The translations under genes and the position numbers were made by a program. The notes under the pieces are model-generated. The model did not search any database. It saw only the letters and a program-made list of their open reading frames with translations, and had not been told where the DNA came from. This document shows positions 1 to 5,073 of a stretch of 6,295 bases of DNA, one piece after another. The stretch spans positions 1 through 6,295 of the forward strand of contig CAZYZQ010000108.1 in NCBI GenBank assembly GCA_964652075.1, written 5' to 3'. The stretch is from CAZYZQ01 sp964652075 (lineage in GTDB: Bacteria > Bacillota > Clostridia > Oscillospirales > Oscillospiraceae). Within the stretch, counting starts at the first letter, position 1. Every line of letters begins with the position of its first letter.

Positions 1-270
1 CATCACAGGATAGCCCGGCTTGTCAAGCACCACGCCGATCTCCTGCTTGCAGGCGGTAAATTCCGGCGTGGTGTTGTCAACGCCCAGCAGCCGGATCGTC
101 CCCGCGTCGCGCTTCGCCGCGTTCAGCAGCAAACGGAACAGCGTGGACTTGCCCGCGCCGTTTTCACCGACAAGCCCGAGAATATAGCCGGACGGCAGGG
201 CCAGCGACAGATCCTGCATGGAGAACGCGGGATAGCGCTTGCACAGGCCCTCTATTTCAATGGCATTCAT
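1..270 (-). CDS. ABC transporter ATP-binding protein, YtrB/BcrA-like (partial, C-terminus beyond window)
   Basis: The first 90 residues of an ABC ATPase are present and the frame is open to the left edge, so the signature motif, Walker B and H-loop are not in the window. Residues 35-43 read GENGAGKST, a clear Walker A motif, preceded by the usual N-terminal strand (MNAIEIEGLCKRYPAFSMQDL). Where the Q-loop glutamine is expected, the sequence reads IGVVLDKPG. An acidic residue at this place is, as I recall, seen in YtrB-like ATPases linked to GntR regulators. The ATG overlaps the stop of the upstream GntR gene (ATGA, 267-270), and a strong Shine-Dalgarno GGAGGAGGA lies at 277-285, six bases from the start. 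By family, it would hydrolyse ATP on the cytoplasmic face to power a membrane partner that should lie further left. The substrate is unknown; antimicrobial peptide or drug export is common for this arrangement, but that is inference. Confidence 0.93.
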   Translation of the reverse strand, partial: MNAIEIEGLCKRYPAFSMQDLSLALPSGYILGLVGENGAGKSTLFRLLLNAAKRDAGTIRLLGVDNTTPEFTACKQEIGVVLDKPGYPVM

Positions 271-647
271 TTGTGTTCCTCCTCCGTGAGCAGGTGATAC
301 AGCTCCAAAAGCTCTGCGTCCGGGATCTGGGCGGCGGCCGCCAGATGCGCGACCGCGCGCAGATGCGTCTCGATCTCGCGCAGATACTGCTCCCGCAGCA
401 GTTCCTGATTGCGCGGCGCGACAAAGCAGCCCTTGCCGGCCACGGTGTGGATCAGGCCCGCCTGCTCCAATTCGTCATACGCGCGCTTCGTCGTGATGAC
501 GCTCACGCGCAGATCCTTTGCCAGCGCCCGGATCGAGGGCAGCGCTTCGCCCTCCGCCGGGTCGCCGGACAGGATCGCATCCCGGATCTGGCAGAAAATC
601 TGCTCATAGATCGGGCGGTTCTCATCGTTGCGAATCAAAATCTGCAT
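267..647 (-). CDS. GntR-family transcriptional regulator, YtrA subfamily
   Basis: This 126-residue protein has an N-terminal winged helix-turn-helix of the GntR type at about residues 10-78. The family pattern is visible: PIYEQIFCQIRDAILSGD, then LPSIRALAKDLRVSVITTKRAYDELEQAGLI, and the wing GKGCFVAP. The tail is only about 48 residues with no FadR-, HutC- or aminotransferase-like domain, and this short tail together with the ABC ATPase directly downstream defines the YtrA subfamily. YtrA proteins usually repress their own operon and respond to envelope or antibiotic stress; the inducer here is unknown. The ATG at 647 follows a GGGAG-like ribosome binding site about seven bases upstream. Its stop overlaps the ATPase start by four bases, so the two genes are translationally coupled. 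Autoregulation through the palindromes at 663-692 is inferred. Confidence 0.92.
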   Translation of the reverse strand: MQILIRNDENRPIYEQIFCQIRDAILSGDPAEGEALPSIRALAKDLRVSVITTKRAYDELEQAGLIHTVAGKGCFVAPRNQELLREQYLREIETHLRAVAHLAAAAQIPDAELLELYHLLTEEEHK

Positions 648-662
648 CTGTAATTGCTCCCA

Positions 663-680
663 TACTGTTCATGAACGGTA
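663..680. promoter_or_regulatory. Candidate operator, 18-bp inverted repeat
   Basis: TACTGTTCATGAACGGTA is an inverted repeat with one mismatched pair (666/677) and a perfect 10-bp core, GTTCATGAAC, at 667-676. It lies just downstream of the minus-strand -10 box and just upstream of the GntR ribosome binding site, where a bound repressor would block transcription. Binding by the adjacent GntR protein is inferred from position. Confidence 0.55.
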
Positions 681-692
681 TATACAGTATAC
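678..692. promoter_or_regulatory. Second candidate operator, GTATA-N5-TATAC inverted repeat
   Basis: Two perfect 5-bp arms (678-682 and 688-692) are separated by five bases and cover the -10 hexamer of the GntR promoter. They abut the 18-bp palindrome at 663-680. AT-rich promoters often give short inverted repeats by chance, so this one is weaker than its neighbour. Confidence 0.35.
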
Positions 693-714
693 ACAGTCAA
701 TACAGCGCTGTCAA
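686..714 (-). promoter_or_regulatory. Sigma-A-type promoter for the GntR-ABC operon
   Basis: On the minus strand a perfect -35 TTGACA (709-714) is followed by a 17-bp spacer and a -10 TATACT (686-691) with one mismatch to consensus. It is about 40 bases upstream of the GntR start codon. Such a strong core promoter fits an operon kept off by repression, which agrees with the palindromes covering its -10 and start region. Confidence 0.8.
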
Positions 715-724
715 GCCCCCTGCG

Positions 725-753
725 AAAAAAATCCGCCCGGCACAGCCGGGCGG
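725..753 (-). terminator. Rho-independent terminator after the VOC gene/protease operon
   Basis: On the minus strand a 9-bp GC-rich stem CCGCCCGGC/GCCGGGCGG with a 3-base loop (733-753) is followed by an A and then seven Ts (725-731). It starts seven bases past the stop codon of the VOC reading frame and would end the long minus-strand operon before the GntR promoter. Confidence 0.9.
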
Positions 754-759
754 GAAAGA

Positions 760-1278
760 TCAATGTTCACGTGGATTTCCCACAACCTGAAAGGAGCGCG
801 CGGCGTATTCCATCAGCTCGATCCGGTTGCCGTCGGGGTCGTGGATCCAGAACTGGCGGGTGTAGTCCGGCCCCTGCGAGATCTCGGTGTCCGGGACAAC
901 GCCCGCTGCCAGCAGATCAGATCTGGCCTGCGCCAGATCGGCCACTTGGATAGAAAGATGCTGGTAGCCGTACTGCCCGGCCAAATCGCCCGGTTCTTGG
1001 AGCGTGCCGTCCGGGTGGAACAGCTCCAGAAACTGCCCCGGCGCCATCTACAGATACGTAATCAGCGGCACGCCCAGGTGCTGGAGCGCGTGCGTAACGT
1101 AAGGGTTGTCGCTTGTCCCATCGGGCGATAGCTCGCCCCGCTCTCTGGCGTAGGCGACCGTGTCGTCGGTCGTCATGGTGAATTTGCGCGCCATGCCGAG
1201 CGCGCCGCAGTAAAACCGCAGCGCCGCGTCCATGTCGCGCACCTGAAACGCAATGTGGGAATAGGAGAGAATCTGCAT
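760..1278 (-). pseudogene. Glyoxalase/VOC-superfamily protein interrupted by an in-frame TAG
   Basis: Two same-frame pieces, 1048-1278 (76 residues) and 760-1047 (95 residues), are separated only by one TAG codon at 1048-1050. Read through, they make one VOC (glyoxalase/bleomycin-resistance/dioxygenase) protein of about 172 residues built from two beta-alpha-beta-beta-beta modules. The four expected metal ligands are present: His8 (SHIAFQV), Glu85 (QFLELF), His107 (YQHLSIQV) and Glu154 (NRIELMEY). The family commonly acts on methylglyoxal-derived or similar small substrates using a divalent metal, but the substrate cannot be told here. A good Shine-Dalgarno GGAGG at 1286-1290 precedes the ATG, which is 16 bp after the DUF2344 gene, so this is the last gene of the operon. 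The TAG differs by one base from CAG, GAG or AAG. An ATG directly follows the TAG, so restart of translation is possible but has no ribosome binding site. Nonsense mutation, assembly error or strain-specific loss are the likely explanations. Confidence 0.82.
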
Positions 1279-1294
1279 ATCTGTACCTCCGGTT

Positions 1295-1948
1295 TTATCG
1301 GAACGGCGCGAACTGCGCGTCCAGCAACGACAGGCGGCGAATTTTGGAGAAATCGGGGCGATCTTCCGGCAGATACCGCTCGATCGCCGCGACGAGCAGC
1401 GCCGGATTCAGGGACGGCTCCTGCGCGTGGACCGTGCAGCACAGCGTCAGAACGCCCGACTCGCCATCGCGAACCTCCAGCGCGTGCAGCATGGGGCGGA
1501 TGTCGATCTCCGCCATCCCTTTTTTTGTCTTCTTCTCCACGAGCACCTGCCCGCCGCGCAGCAGCCCGGCGATGGCTGCCGATGCGCCTTCCGGAACGCC
1601 CTGATCGTATTCCAGATCAATTTCGCATTGGAGCCACGCGATCTCCTTCACCGACCGCGCGCTCTCGTATGCGTCCAACACACGAATCCCGACCGGCAGC
1701 GTCGCGTTCAAAAGTGCGGGCAGCGCGGCAAGATCCGCGCCCTGCGCGTCAAATTCCAGCAGCTCGCACCGGCTCTCCACGCCGACTGAGAGCGGCAGCG
1801 CGATGGAGACATGGTCGCGCGGGCTGTAGCCGCCCGTGCGCCGGATGGCCACGTCCGCGCGCCGGAACGCGCGCTGGAACAGGCGCATCGTGTCCAGATG
1901 CGAAATCCAGACGCCGTCGCCCTCTTTGGCAAATAAAATTCTACTCAT
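1295..1948 (-). CDS. DUF2344/TIGR03936-type radical SAM-associated protein
   Basis: This 217-residue protein carries the family's opening, KEGDGVWISHLDTMRLFQRA at residues 8-27, then a GYSPRDHVSIALPLSVGVES stretch, which is how TIGR03936/DUF2344 proteins begin. They occur beside, or fused to, TIGR03960 radical SAM proteins, exactly as here. No enzymatic motif is apparent and its role as partner or substrate-binding subunit of the radical SAM enzyme is inferred. The frame is open further upstream to 2020, but the ATG at 1948 is chosen because homology begins there and GGGGGA (1955-1960) sits six bases before it. This start overlaps the stop of the radical SAM gene by eight bases, which suggests coupled translation and matched amounts of the two proteins. 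Confidence 0.9.
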   Translation of the reverse strand: MSRILFAKEGDGVWISHLDTMRLFQRAFRRADVAIRRTGGYSPRDHVSIALPLSVGVESRCELLEFDAQGADLAALPALLNATLPVGIRVLDAYESARSVKEIAWLQCEIDLEYDQGVPEGASAAIAGLLRGGQVLVEKKTKKGMAEIDIRPMLHALEVRDGESGVLTLCCTVHAQEPSLNPALLVAAIERYLPEDRPDFSKIRRLSLLDAQFAPFR

Positions 1949-3776
1949 CGCAGATCCCCCGCTTGTACAGCTGATTGGCCCCGCACCCGGTGCACTGCTT
2001 CCGGCAGTCCGGCGATACAACGCCGCGATAGGCCGCTTCGCGCTCTCGCCACAGGAAGTCCTTGCTCACGCCGCAGGAGATGACGTCCCACGGCAGAATT
2101 TCATCCTTGCCCCAGCTGCGGCGGGCGTAATAGGCCGGGTCAACGCCGCAGGCGGCAAACGCGTTCTCCCAAATCTCCATGGAGAAGTAGTCGTTCCAGC
2201 CGTCCAGCATCGCGCCCTTTTTCGCGGCAGTCTCCAGCACGGGCGCCAGCCGCCGGTCGCCGCGCGCAAGCACGGCTTCGAGCATACTGACGTCGCTTGC
2301 GTGCCACTTGTAGTCGAACGCGCGGTTGCGCAGATGCTCCTTCAGCAGCTTTTGCCGCCGGATGTATTCCTCCTGCGTAATCTGCGGCTCCCACTGGAAG
2401 GGCGTGTCCGGCTTCGGAACAAAGAACGCCGTCGAAATATGGATCGTCGGGCGGCGCTTGGGGTTGTCCGTGTGCTCACGCCAGCAGCCGAGAATCTTGT
2501 AGCACAGCTCCGCAATACCCAGCACATCCTTGTCCGTCTCCGTCGGCAGACCGAGCATGAAGTAGAGCTTCACGCTGCTCCACCCGCCCGCGAACGCCCC
2601 GGCGCAGGTGCGCAGAATTTCCTCCTCCGTCACATTTTTGTTGATGACGTCGCGCAGCCGCTGCGTGCCCGCCTCCGGCGCAAAGGTCAGACTGCTCTTG
2701 TGCACCTTCTGCACCCGCTGCATGAGCGACGCCGAGAAGTTGTCCGCGCGCAGCGAGGGCAGCGAAAGATTGATGTTGCGTGGCTCGCAGTAGTCAATCA
2801 GCGCGTCCGCCAGCTCCGGCAGGCGCTTGTAGTCCGAGGTGGAAAGGCTCGAGAGTGTCAGCTCCGTGCAGCCGGAGGATTCCAGCATCCCGGCGGCCTG
2901 CTGCGTCAGCACCTCCGGCGACTTCGGCCGGACAGGCCGATACACAAATCCCGCCTGACAGAACCGGCAGCCCCGGATGCACCCGCGGAACACCTCCAAA
3001 ACCGACCGGTCGTGGACGATCTCCGTCGAGGGCGTGATGCCGTCCGTGGGGTAATAGGCGCGGTCCATGTCCTGCACGATCCGCTTCGTGACAACGCGCG
3101 GCGCGCCATCCTTCGGCGTGACGGACGAGATCGTGCCGTCCTCCCCGTAGGTGATTTCATACAGACTCGGCACATAGACGCCTTCCAGCTGCGCTGCCTT
3201 CTTCAGAAATTCCTGTTTGCTCCAGCCCTCACGCTTGGCCTGCTCGTAGAGCGTCAGAATCTCAACCGTCAGCTCCTCGCCCTCGCCGATAGAGAAAAAG
3301 TCTACAAACGGCGCAAGCGGCTCCGGGTTGTACGCGCACGTCCCGCCCGCGAAGACGAGGCCGTGCAGCCCCTCACGCTCGCTTGCGTAGAGCGGGATGC
3401 CCGCCAGCATCAGCATCTGCAAAATGTTGGTGTAGCTCATCTCATAGCCGACCGAGAAGGCCACCAGATCAAATTCCGTCAGCGGGTCGCGGCTCTCGAG
3501 CGCCCAGAGCGGCAGATTGTGCGCCCGCATCTTCTCCACCATGTCGCCCCAGGGCATGAACGACCGCTCACAGCAAACGCGCGGCATGTTGTTCATAATG
3601 CCGTAGAGGATCCGCATCCCGATATTCGACATTCCGATCTCATACGTGTCCGGGAAGCAGAACGCGACGCGCACGTCCACATCGCGCTTATCCTTCACAA
3701 TCTGCCCGTATTCGCCGCCGGTGTAACGCGCGGGCTTCTGCACGGTGGGCAGAATGCGTTCCAAAAGACCTGTCAT
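1941..3776 (-). CDS. B12-binding-domain radical SAM protein, TIGR03960-like
   Basis: The 611-residue protein has an N-terminal cobalamin-binding-like domain (about residues 20-210, with PDTYEIGMSNIGMRILYGI and a FAGGTCAYNPEP segment) and then a radical SAM core. The cluster ligands are Cys266, Cys270 and Cys273 in CIRGCRFC, the CxxxCxxC motif that binds a 4Fe-4S cluster and S-adenosylmethionine. Core features follow: LTLSSLSTSDY and SLTFAPEAGTQRLRDVINK. The C-terminus ends in a second cysteine group, Cys591, Cys595 and Cys598 (CRKQCTGC) plus Cys609, possibly another cluster or zinc site. Length agrees with the family, about 600-620. The reaction is not known to me; relatives in the YgiQ/MiaB-like neighbourhood do not settle it. 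The ATG at 3776 is supported by GAGGGA at 3782-3787. It lies 35 bp after the M50 gene and overlaps DUF2344, so all are probably co-transcribed. Confidence 0.93.
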   Translation of the reverse strand: MTGLLERILPTVQKPARYTGGEYGQIVKDKRDVDVRVAFCFPDTYEIGMSNIGMRILYGIMNNMPRVCCERSFMPWGDMVEKMRAHNLPLWALESRDPLTEFDLVAFSVGYEMSYTNILQMLMLAGIPLYASEREGLHGLVFAGGTCAYNPEPLAPFVDFFSIGEGEELTVEILTLYEQAKREGWSKQEFLKKAAQLEGVYVPSLYEITYGEDGTISSVTPKDGAPRVVTKRIVQDMDRAYYPTDGITPSTEIVHDRSVLEVFRGCIRGCRFCQAGFVYRPVRPKSPEVLTQQAAGMLESSGCTELTLSSLSTSDYKRLPELADALIDYCEPRNINLSLPSLRADNFSASLMQRVQKVHKSSLTFAPEAGTQRLRDVINKNVTEEEILRTCAGAFAGGWSSVKLYFMLGLPTETDKDVLGIAELCYKILGCWREHTDNPKRRPTIHISTAFFVPKPDTPFQWEPQITQEEYIRRQKLLKEHLRNRAFDYKWHASDVSMLEAVLARGDRRLAPVLETAAKKGAMLDGWNDYFSMEIWENAFAACGVDPAYYARRSWGKDEILPWDVISCGVSKDFLWREREAAYRGVVSPDCRKQCTGCGANQLYKRGICDE

Positions 3777-3811
3777 TTGAATCCCTCAGTATCCAGATTT
3801 TCAAGCCTATT

Positions 3812-4405
3812 TTACCGCGTTGCCGGGCGGTTTGCAACCTGTTTTTCAGCCAGCAGCCGCGCCGTGACAAGAAGCGCCGCCAGCAGCGGCGCAAGCCCCA
3901 GCGAGAACCGGAACCCCGCCCAGAGCGCCGCCGCCAGCGCCGCGCCCAGAAACGCGCGCTCCGCCGCGTCGGCGGCGCGCGCCGGGGCGGGGAAGAAGCG
4001 CTCCGTCAGCAGAAGCAGTAGCTGCCCGCCGTCCAGCGGCCGGAGCGGCAGCAGATTAAAAACGCCCAGCAGCAAGCTGACGGCGCGGAACACAGCGGGA
4101 AGCGGCAGCGCGGCGGCCAGCAGATTGAGGGCAGGCCCCGCCAGCGCGACGAGCGCGGCCCGCCCGGCGGGCAGGGGCGGCAGCACGATCTCCGCCCCGA
4201 ACACCCCGAGCCGTACGGCGGCCCCACTGCCGCGCACGGCCCGGAGCGCCGTCAGATGCCCCAGCTCATGCAGCGCCGCTGCAAGCAAAAGGGAGCCCAG
4301 CAGCGGCAGCGGCAGCAGATACGCGGCCACGCCGAGGAACAGGAAGAATCCCGGCTCAATCGCGCAGCGATTCGAGAAATGTCTCACAGAAGACGGCAAT
4401 GGCAT
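3812..4405 (-). CDS. M50-family (SpoIVFB/site-2-like) intramembrane metalloprotease
   Basis: This 197-residue, very hydrophobic protein has the two hallmarks of site-2 proteases: HELGH at residues 46-50 (zinc ligands His46 and His50, catalytic Glu47) and NLLPLRPLDGG at 117-127, where Asp125 would be the third zinc ligand. Membrane segments are likely at about 18-45, 82-102, 105-122 and 152-185. Such enzymes cut substrates within the membrane. The best-known Firmicute member, SpoIVFB, processes pro-sigma-K in sporulation, and a small partner membrane gene upstream fits that pattern. However, this protein is shorter than B. subtilis SpoIVFB and lacks a CBS domain, so the substrate is open. The ATG at 4405 is preferred over GTG 4387 because a Shine-Dalgarno lies at 4414-4424. 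The start lies 50 bp inside the upstream gene in another frame. Confidence 0.88.
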   Translation of the reverse strand: MPLPSSVRHFSNRCAIEPGFFLFLGVAAYLLPLPLLGSLLLAAALHELGHLTALRAVRGSGAAVRLGVFGAEIVLPPLPAGRAALVALAGPALNLLAAALPLPAVFRAVSLLLGVFNLLPLRPLDGGQLLLLLTERFFPAPARAADAAERAFLGAALAAALWAGFRFSLGLAPLLAALLVTARLLAEKQVANRPATR

Positions 4406-4634
4406 CCGGCACGCTCTCCTCCTCGTCCAGCGCGCTGACCAGCGAGGAGAAGGCCTGCTCGGCAGGCCCGTCCGACGGCCCGACCAGCAGCCGCTGCATC
4501 ACATCGACGCTGGCCGGCAGCCGCCAGCGGAGCAGCAGCGCCGCTCCCACCAGCAGCGCGCAGAACGCGGCGCGCCCGGCGAGCCCGCCGCCCGCCATGC
4601 TTCCCTGTTTTGGCGCATAAGAATGCATTTCCAT
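4356..4634 (-). CDS. Small single-pass membrane protein, possible SpoIVFA-like partner of the M50 protease
   Basis: The 92-residue protein (from ATG 4634; GTG 4637 and ATG 4628 are also possible) has a short basic/glycine-rich N-terminus, one membrane segment at about residues 20-35 (GRAAFCALLVGAALLL) followed by RWR, and an acidic C-terminal part of about 50 residues (QAFSSLVSALDEEESVPDAIAVF). The arginines after the segment suggest an inside C-terminus, but topology is uncertain. I do not recognise a conserved domain; there is no M23 peptidase domain as in full SpoIVFA. Its place directly before, and overlapping, an M50 protease gene is the SpoIVFA-SpoIVFB arrangement, so a regulatory or anchoring partner is a reasonable inference only. 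A GGGGTG stretch at 4635-4640 is the only ribosome-binding candidate and would best suit ATG 4628. It is apparently the first gene of the operon; no convincing minus-strand promoter was found, a TACAAT at about 4646-4651 lacking a good -35. Confidence 0.62.
   Translation of the reverse strand: MEMHSYAPKQGSMAGGGLAGRAAFCALLVGAALLLRWRLPASVDVMQRLLVGPSDGPAEQAFSSLVSALDEEESVPDAIAVFCETFLESLRD
4414..4424 (-). promoter_or_regulatory. Ribosome binding site deciding the M50 start
   Basis: GAGGAGGAGAG on the minus strand ends eight bases before ATG 4405, inside the Asp-Glu-Glu-Glu-Ser codons of the upstream gene. The alternative GTG at 4387 has no purine-rich site before it. This supports the long gene overlap. 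Confidence 0.65.
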
Positions 4635-4673
4635 CACCCCGTAGAATTGTATGGCGGCACAGGAAAAAAAGAC

Positions 4674-4702
4674 TTGACAAGTTTCGCCCGCTGCGCTATA
4701 AT
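4674..4702 (+). promoter_or_regulatory. Consensus sigma-A promoter for tRNA-Pro
   Basis: TTGACA (4674-4679), a 17-bp spacer and TATAAT (4697-4702) match consensus perfectly. The tRNA begins 14 bases after the -10 box, giving a very short leader. A perfect promoter is normal for stable RNA genes. Confidence 0.92.
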
Positions 4703-4715
4703 ATCGGCGTTGTCA

Positions 4716-4792
4716 CGGGGTGTGGCGAAGTTTGGTATCGCGCTTGGTTCGGGACCAAGAGGCCTCGGGTTCAAGTCCCGACACTCCGACCA
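4716..4792 (+). tRNA. tRNA-Pro(CGG)
   Basis: A full cloverleaf folds by eye. The acceptor CGGGGTG pairs with CACTCCG (one G-T), and the 3' ACCA is encoded. The D arm GCG/CGC encloses a loop with TTTGGT, the anticodon stem CTTGG/CCAAG encloses loop TTCGGGA giving anticodon CGG, and the T arm TCGGG/CCCGA carries TTCAAGT. Anticodon CGG reads proline codon CCG, in keeping with a GC-rich genome. It is transcribed alone, with its own promoter and terminator. Confidence 0.95.
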
Positions 4793-4826
4793 AGAGAGGA
4801 GCAACGAGGGTTGTTCCTCTCTTTTT
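4793..4826 (+). terminator. Rho-independent terminator after tRNA-Pro
   Basis: AGAGAGGAGCAAC (4793-4805), a GAGG loop and GTTGTTCCTCTCT (4810-4822) form a 13-bp stem with one G-T pair, followed by a run of Ts to 4826. It begins at the base right after the tRNA CCA. Confidence 0.92.
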
Positions 4827-4851
4827 GTTTGTTGCTTTGCAGAATCAGCGG

Positions 4852-4938
4852 CCTCTATTTTGAGCCGCCGCAAGGCGGGGACAAAACGCGAAGCGTTTTC
4901 GTCCCCGCTGGGGCAAGTCCAGTCACTTGGGCCAGAGG
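4852..4938 (+). repeat. Cluster of consecutive stem-loops, function unknown
   Basis: Three hairpins lie end to end in GC-rich DNA. The first is CCGCC-GCAA-GGCGG (4865-4878), with a GNRA-type loop. The second is a GGGGAC/AAAACGC arm paired with GCGTTTT/GTCCCC around GAA (4877-4906, one bulged C; it competes with the first for 4877-4878). The third is CTGG-GG-CAAGT-CCAGTC-ACTTG-GG-CCAG (4908-4935), with a symmetric GG/GG internal loop. CCTCT (4852-4856) can pair with AGAGG (4934-4938) to close the set into a multibranch fold, in competition with the third stem's CCAG. No T-run follows, so these are not plain terminators. A REP-like palindromic repeat or a structured RNA are both possible; only the pairing is seen. 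Confidence 0.45.
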
Positions 4939-4963
4939 TGAGTCCTTATAGGGCCCGCCTTAA

Positions 4964-4993
4964 TTTTGACTATTGCTTGTCTATTTTTGACTA
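4964..4993 (+). repeat. Direct repeat TTTTGACTA, two copies 21 bp apart
   Basis: Identical 9-mers lie at 4964-4972 and 4985-4993, upstream of the ParA-relic promoter. The 21-bp spacing is two helical turns, which would place both copies on one DNA face. They could be a regulator site, but short repeats in AT-rich DNA are often chance. Confidence 0.3.
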
Positions 4994-5012
4994 ATGTTTA
5001 TCCATTTTATCC

Positions 5013-5041
5013 TTGACAAAGTACGTTTTATACTATACAAT
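5013..5041 (+). promoter_or_regulatory. Sigma-A-type promoter of the ParA-like relic
   Basis: TTGACA (5013-5018), a 17-bp spacer and TACAAT (5036-5041, one mismatch) precede the relic's start codon by 32 bases. A Shine-Dalgarno GGAGG follows at 5062-5066, seven bases before ATG 5074. The expression signals thus look intact although the gene is broken. Confidence 0.8.
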
Positions 5042-5073
5042 GTTAGCATAAGTTTATATGTGGAGGCGACTTT

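Noticed and set aside
1173..1442. Minus-strand frame overlapping the VOC and DUF2344 genes
   Set aside because: It is an off-frame shadow of both genes, made of Arg/Ala/Gly-rich text, with no ribosome binding site.
4634..4873. Minus-strand open frame across the tRNA, with text such as ECRDLNPRPLGPEPS
   Set aside because: This is a translation of the antisense strand of a tRNA gene, a well-known source of false proteins in databases. The tRNA fold and its promoter explain the sequence.
4610..4951. Plus-strand frames through the tRNA and the stem-loop cluster
   Set aside because: They translate the tRNA, its terminator and palindromic DNA. There is no ribosome binding site and no protein-like composition.
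1836..4994. A 3.1-kb open frame on the plus strand, over 1000 codons
   Set aside because: It lies antisense to four well-supported genes and also runs through the tRNA. Its translation is rich in Arg, Ala and Pro, as expected from the GC-rich third positions of the real genes. No domain is recognisable.
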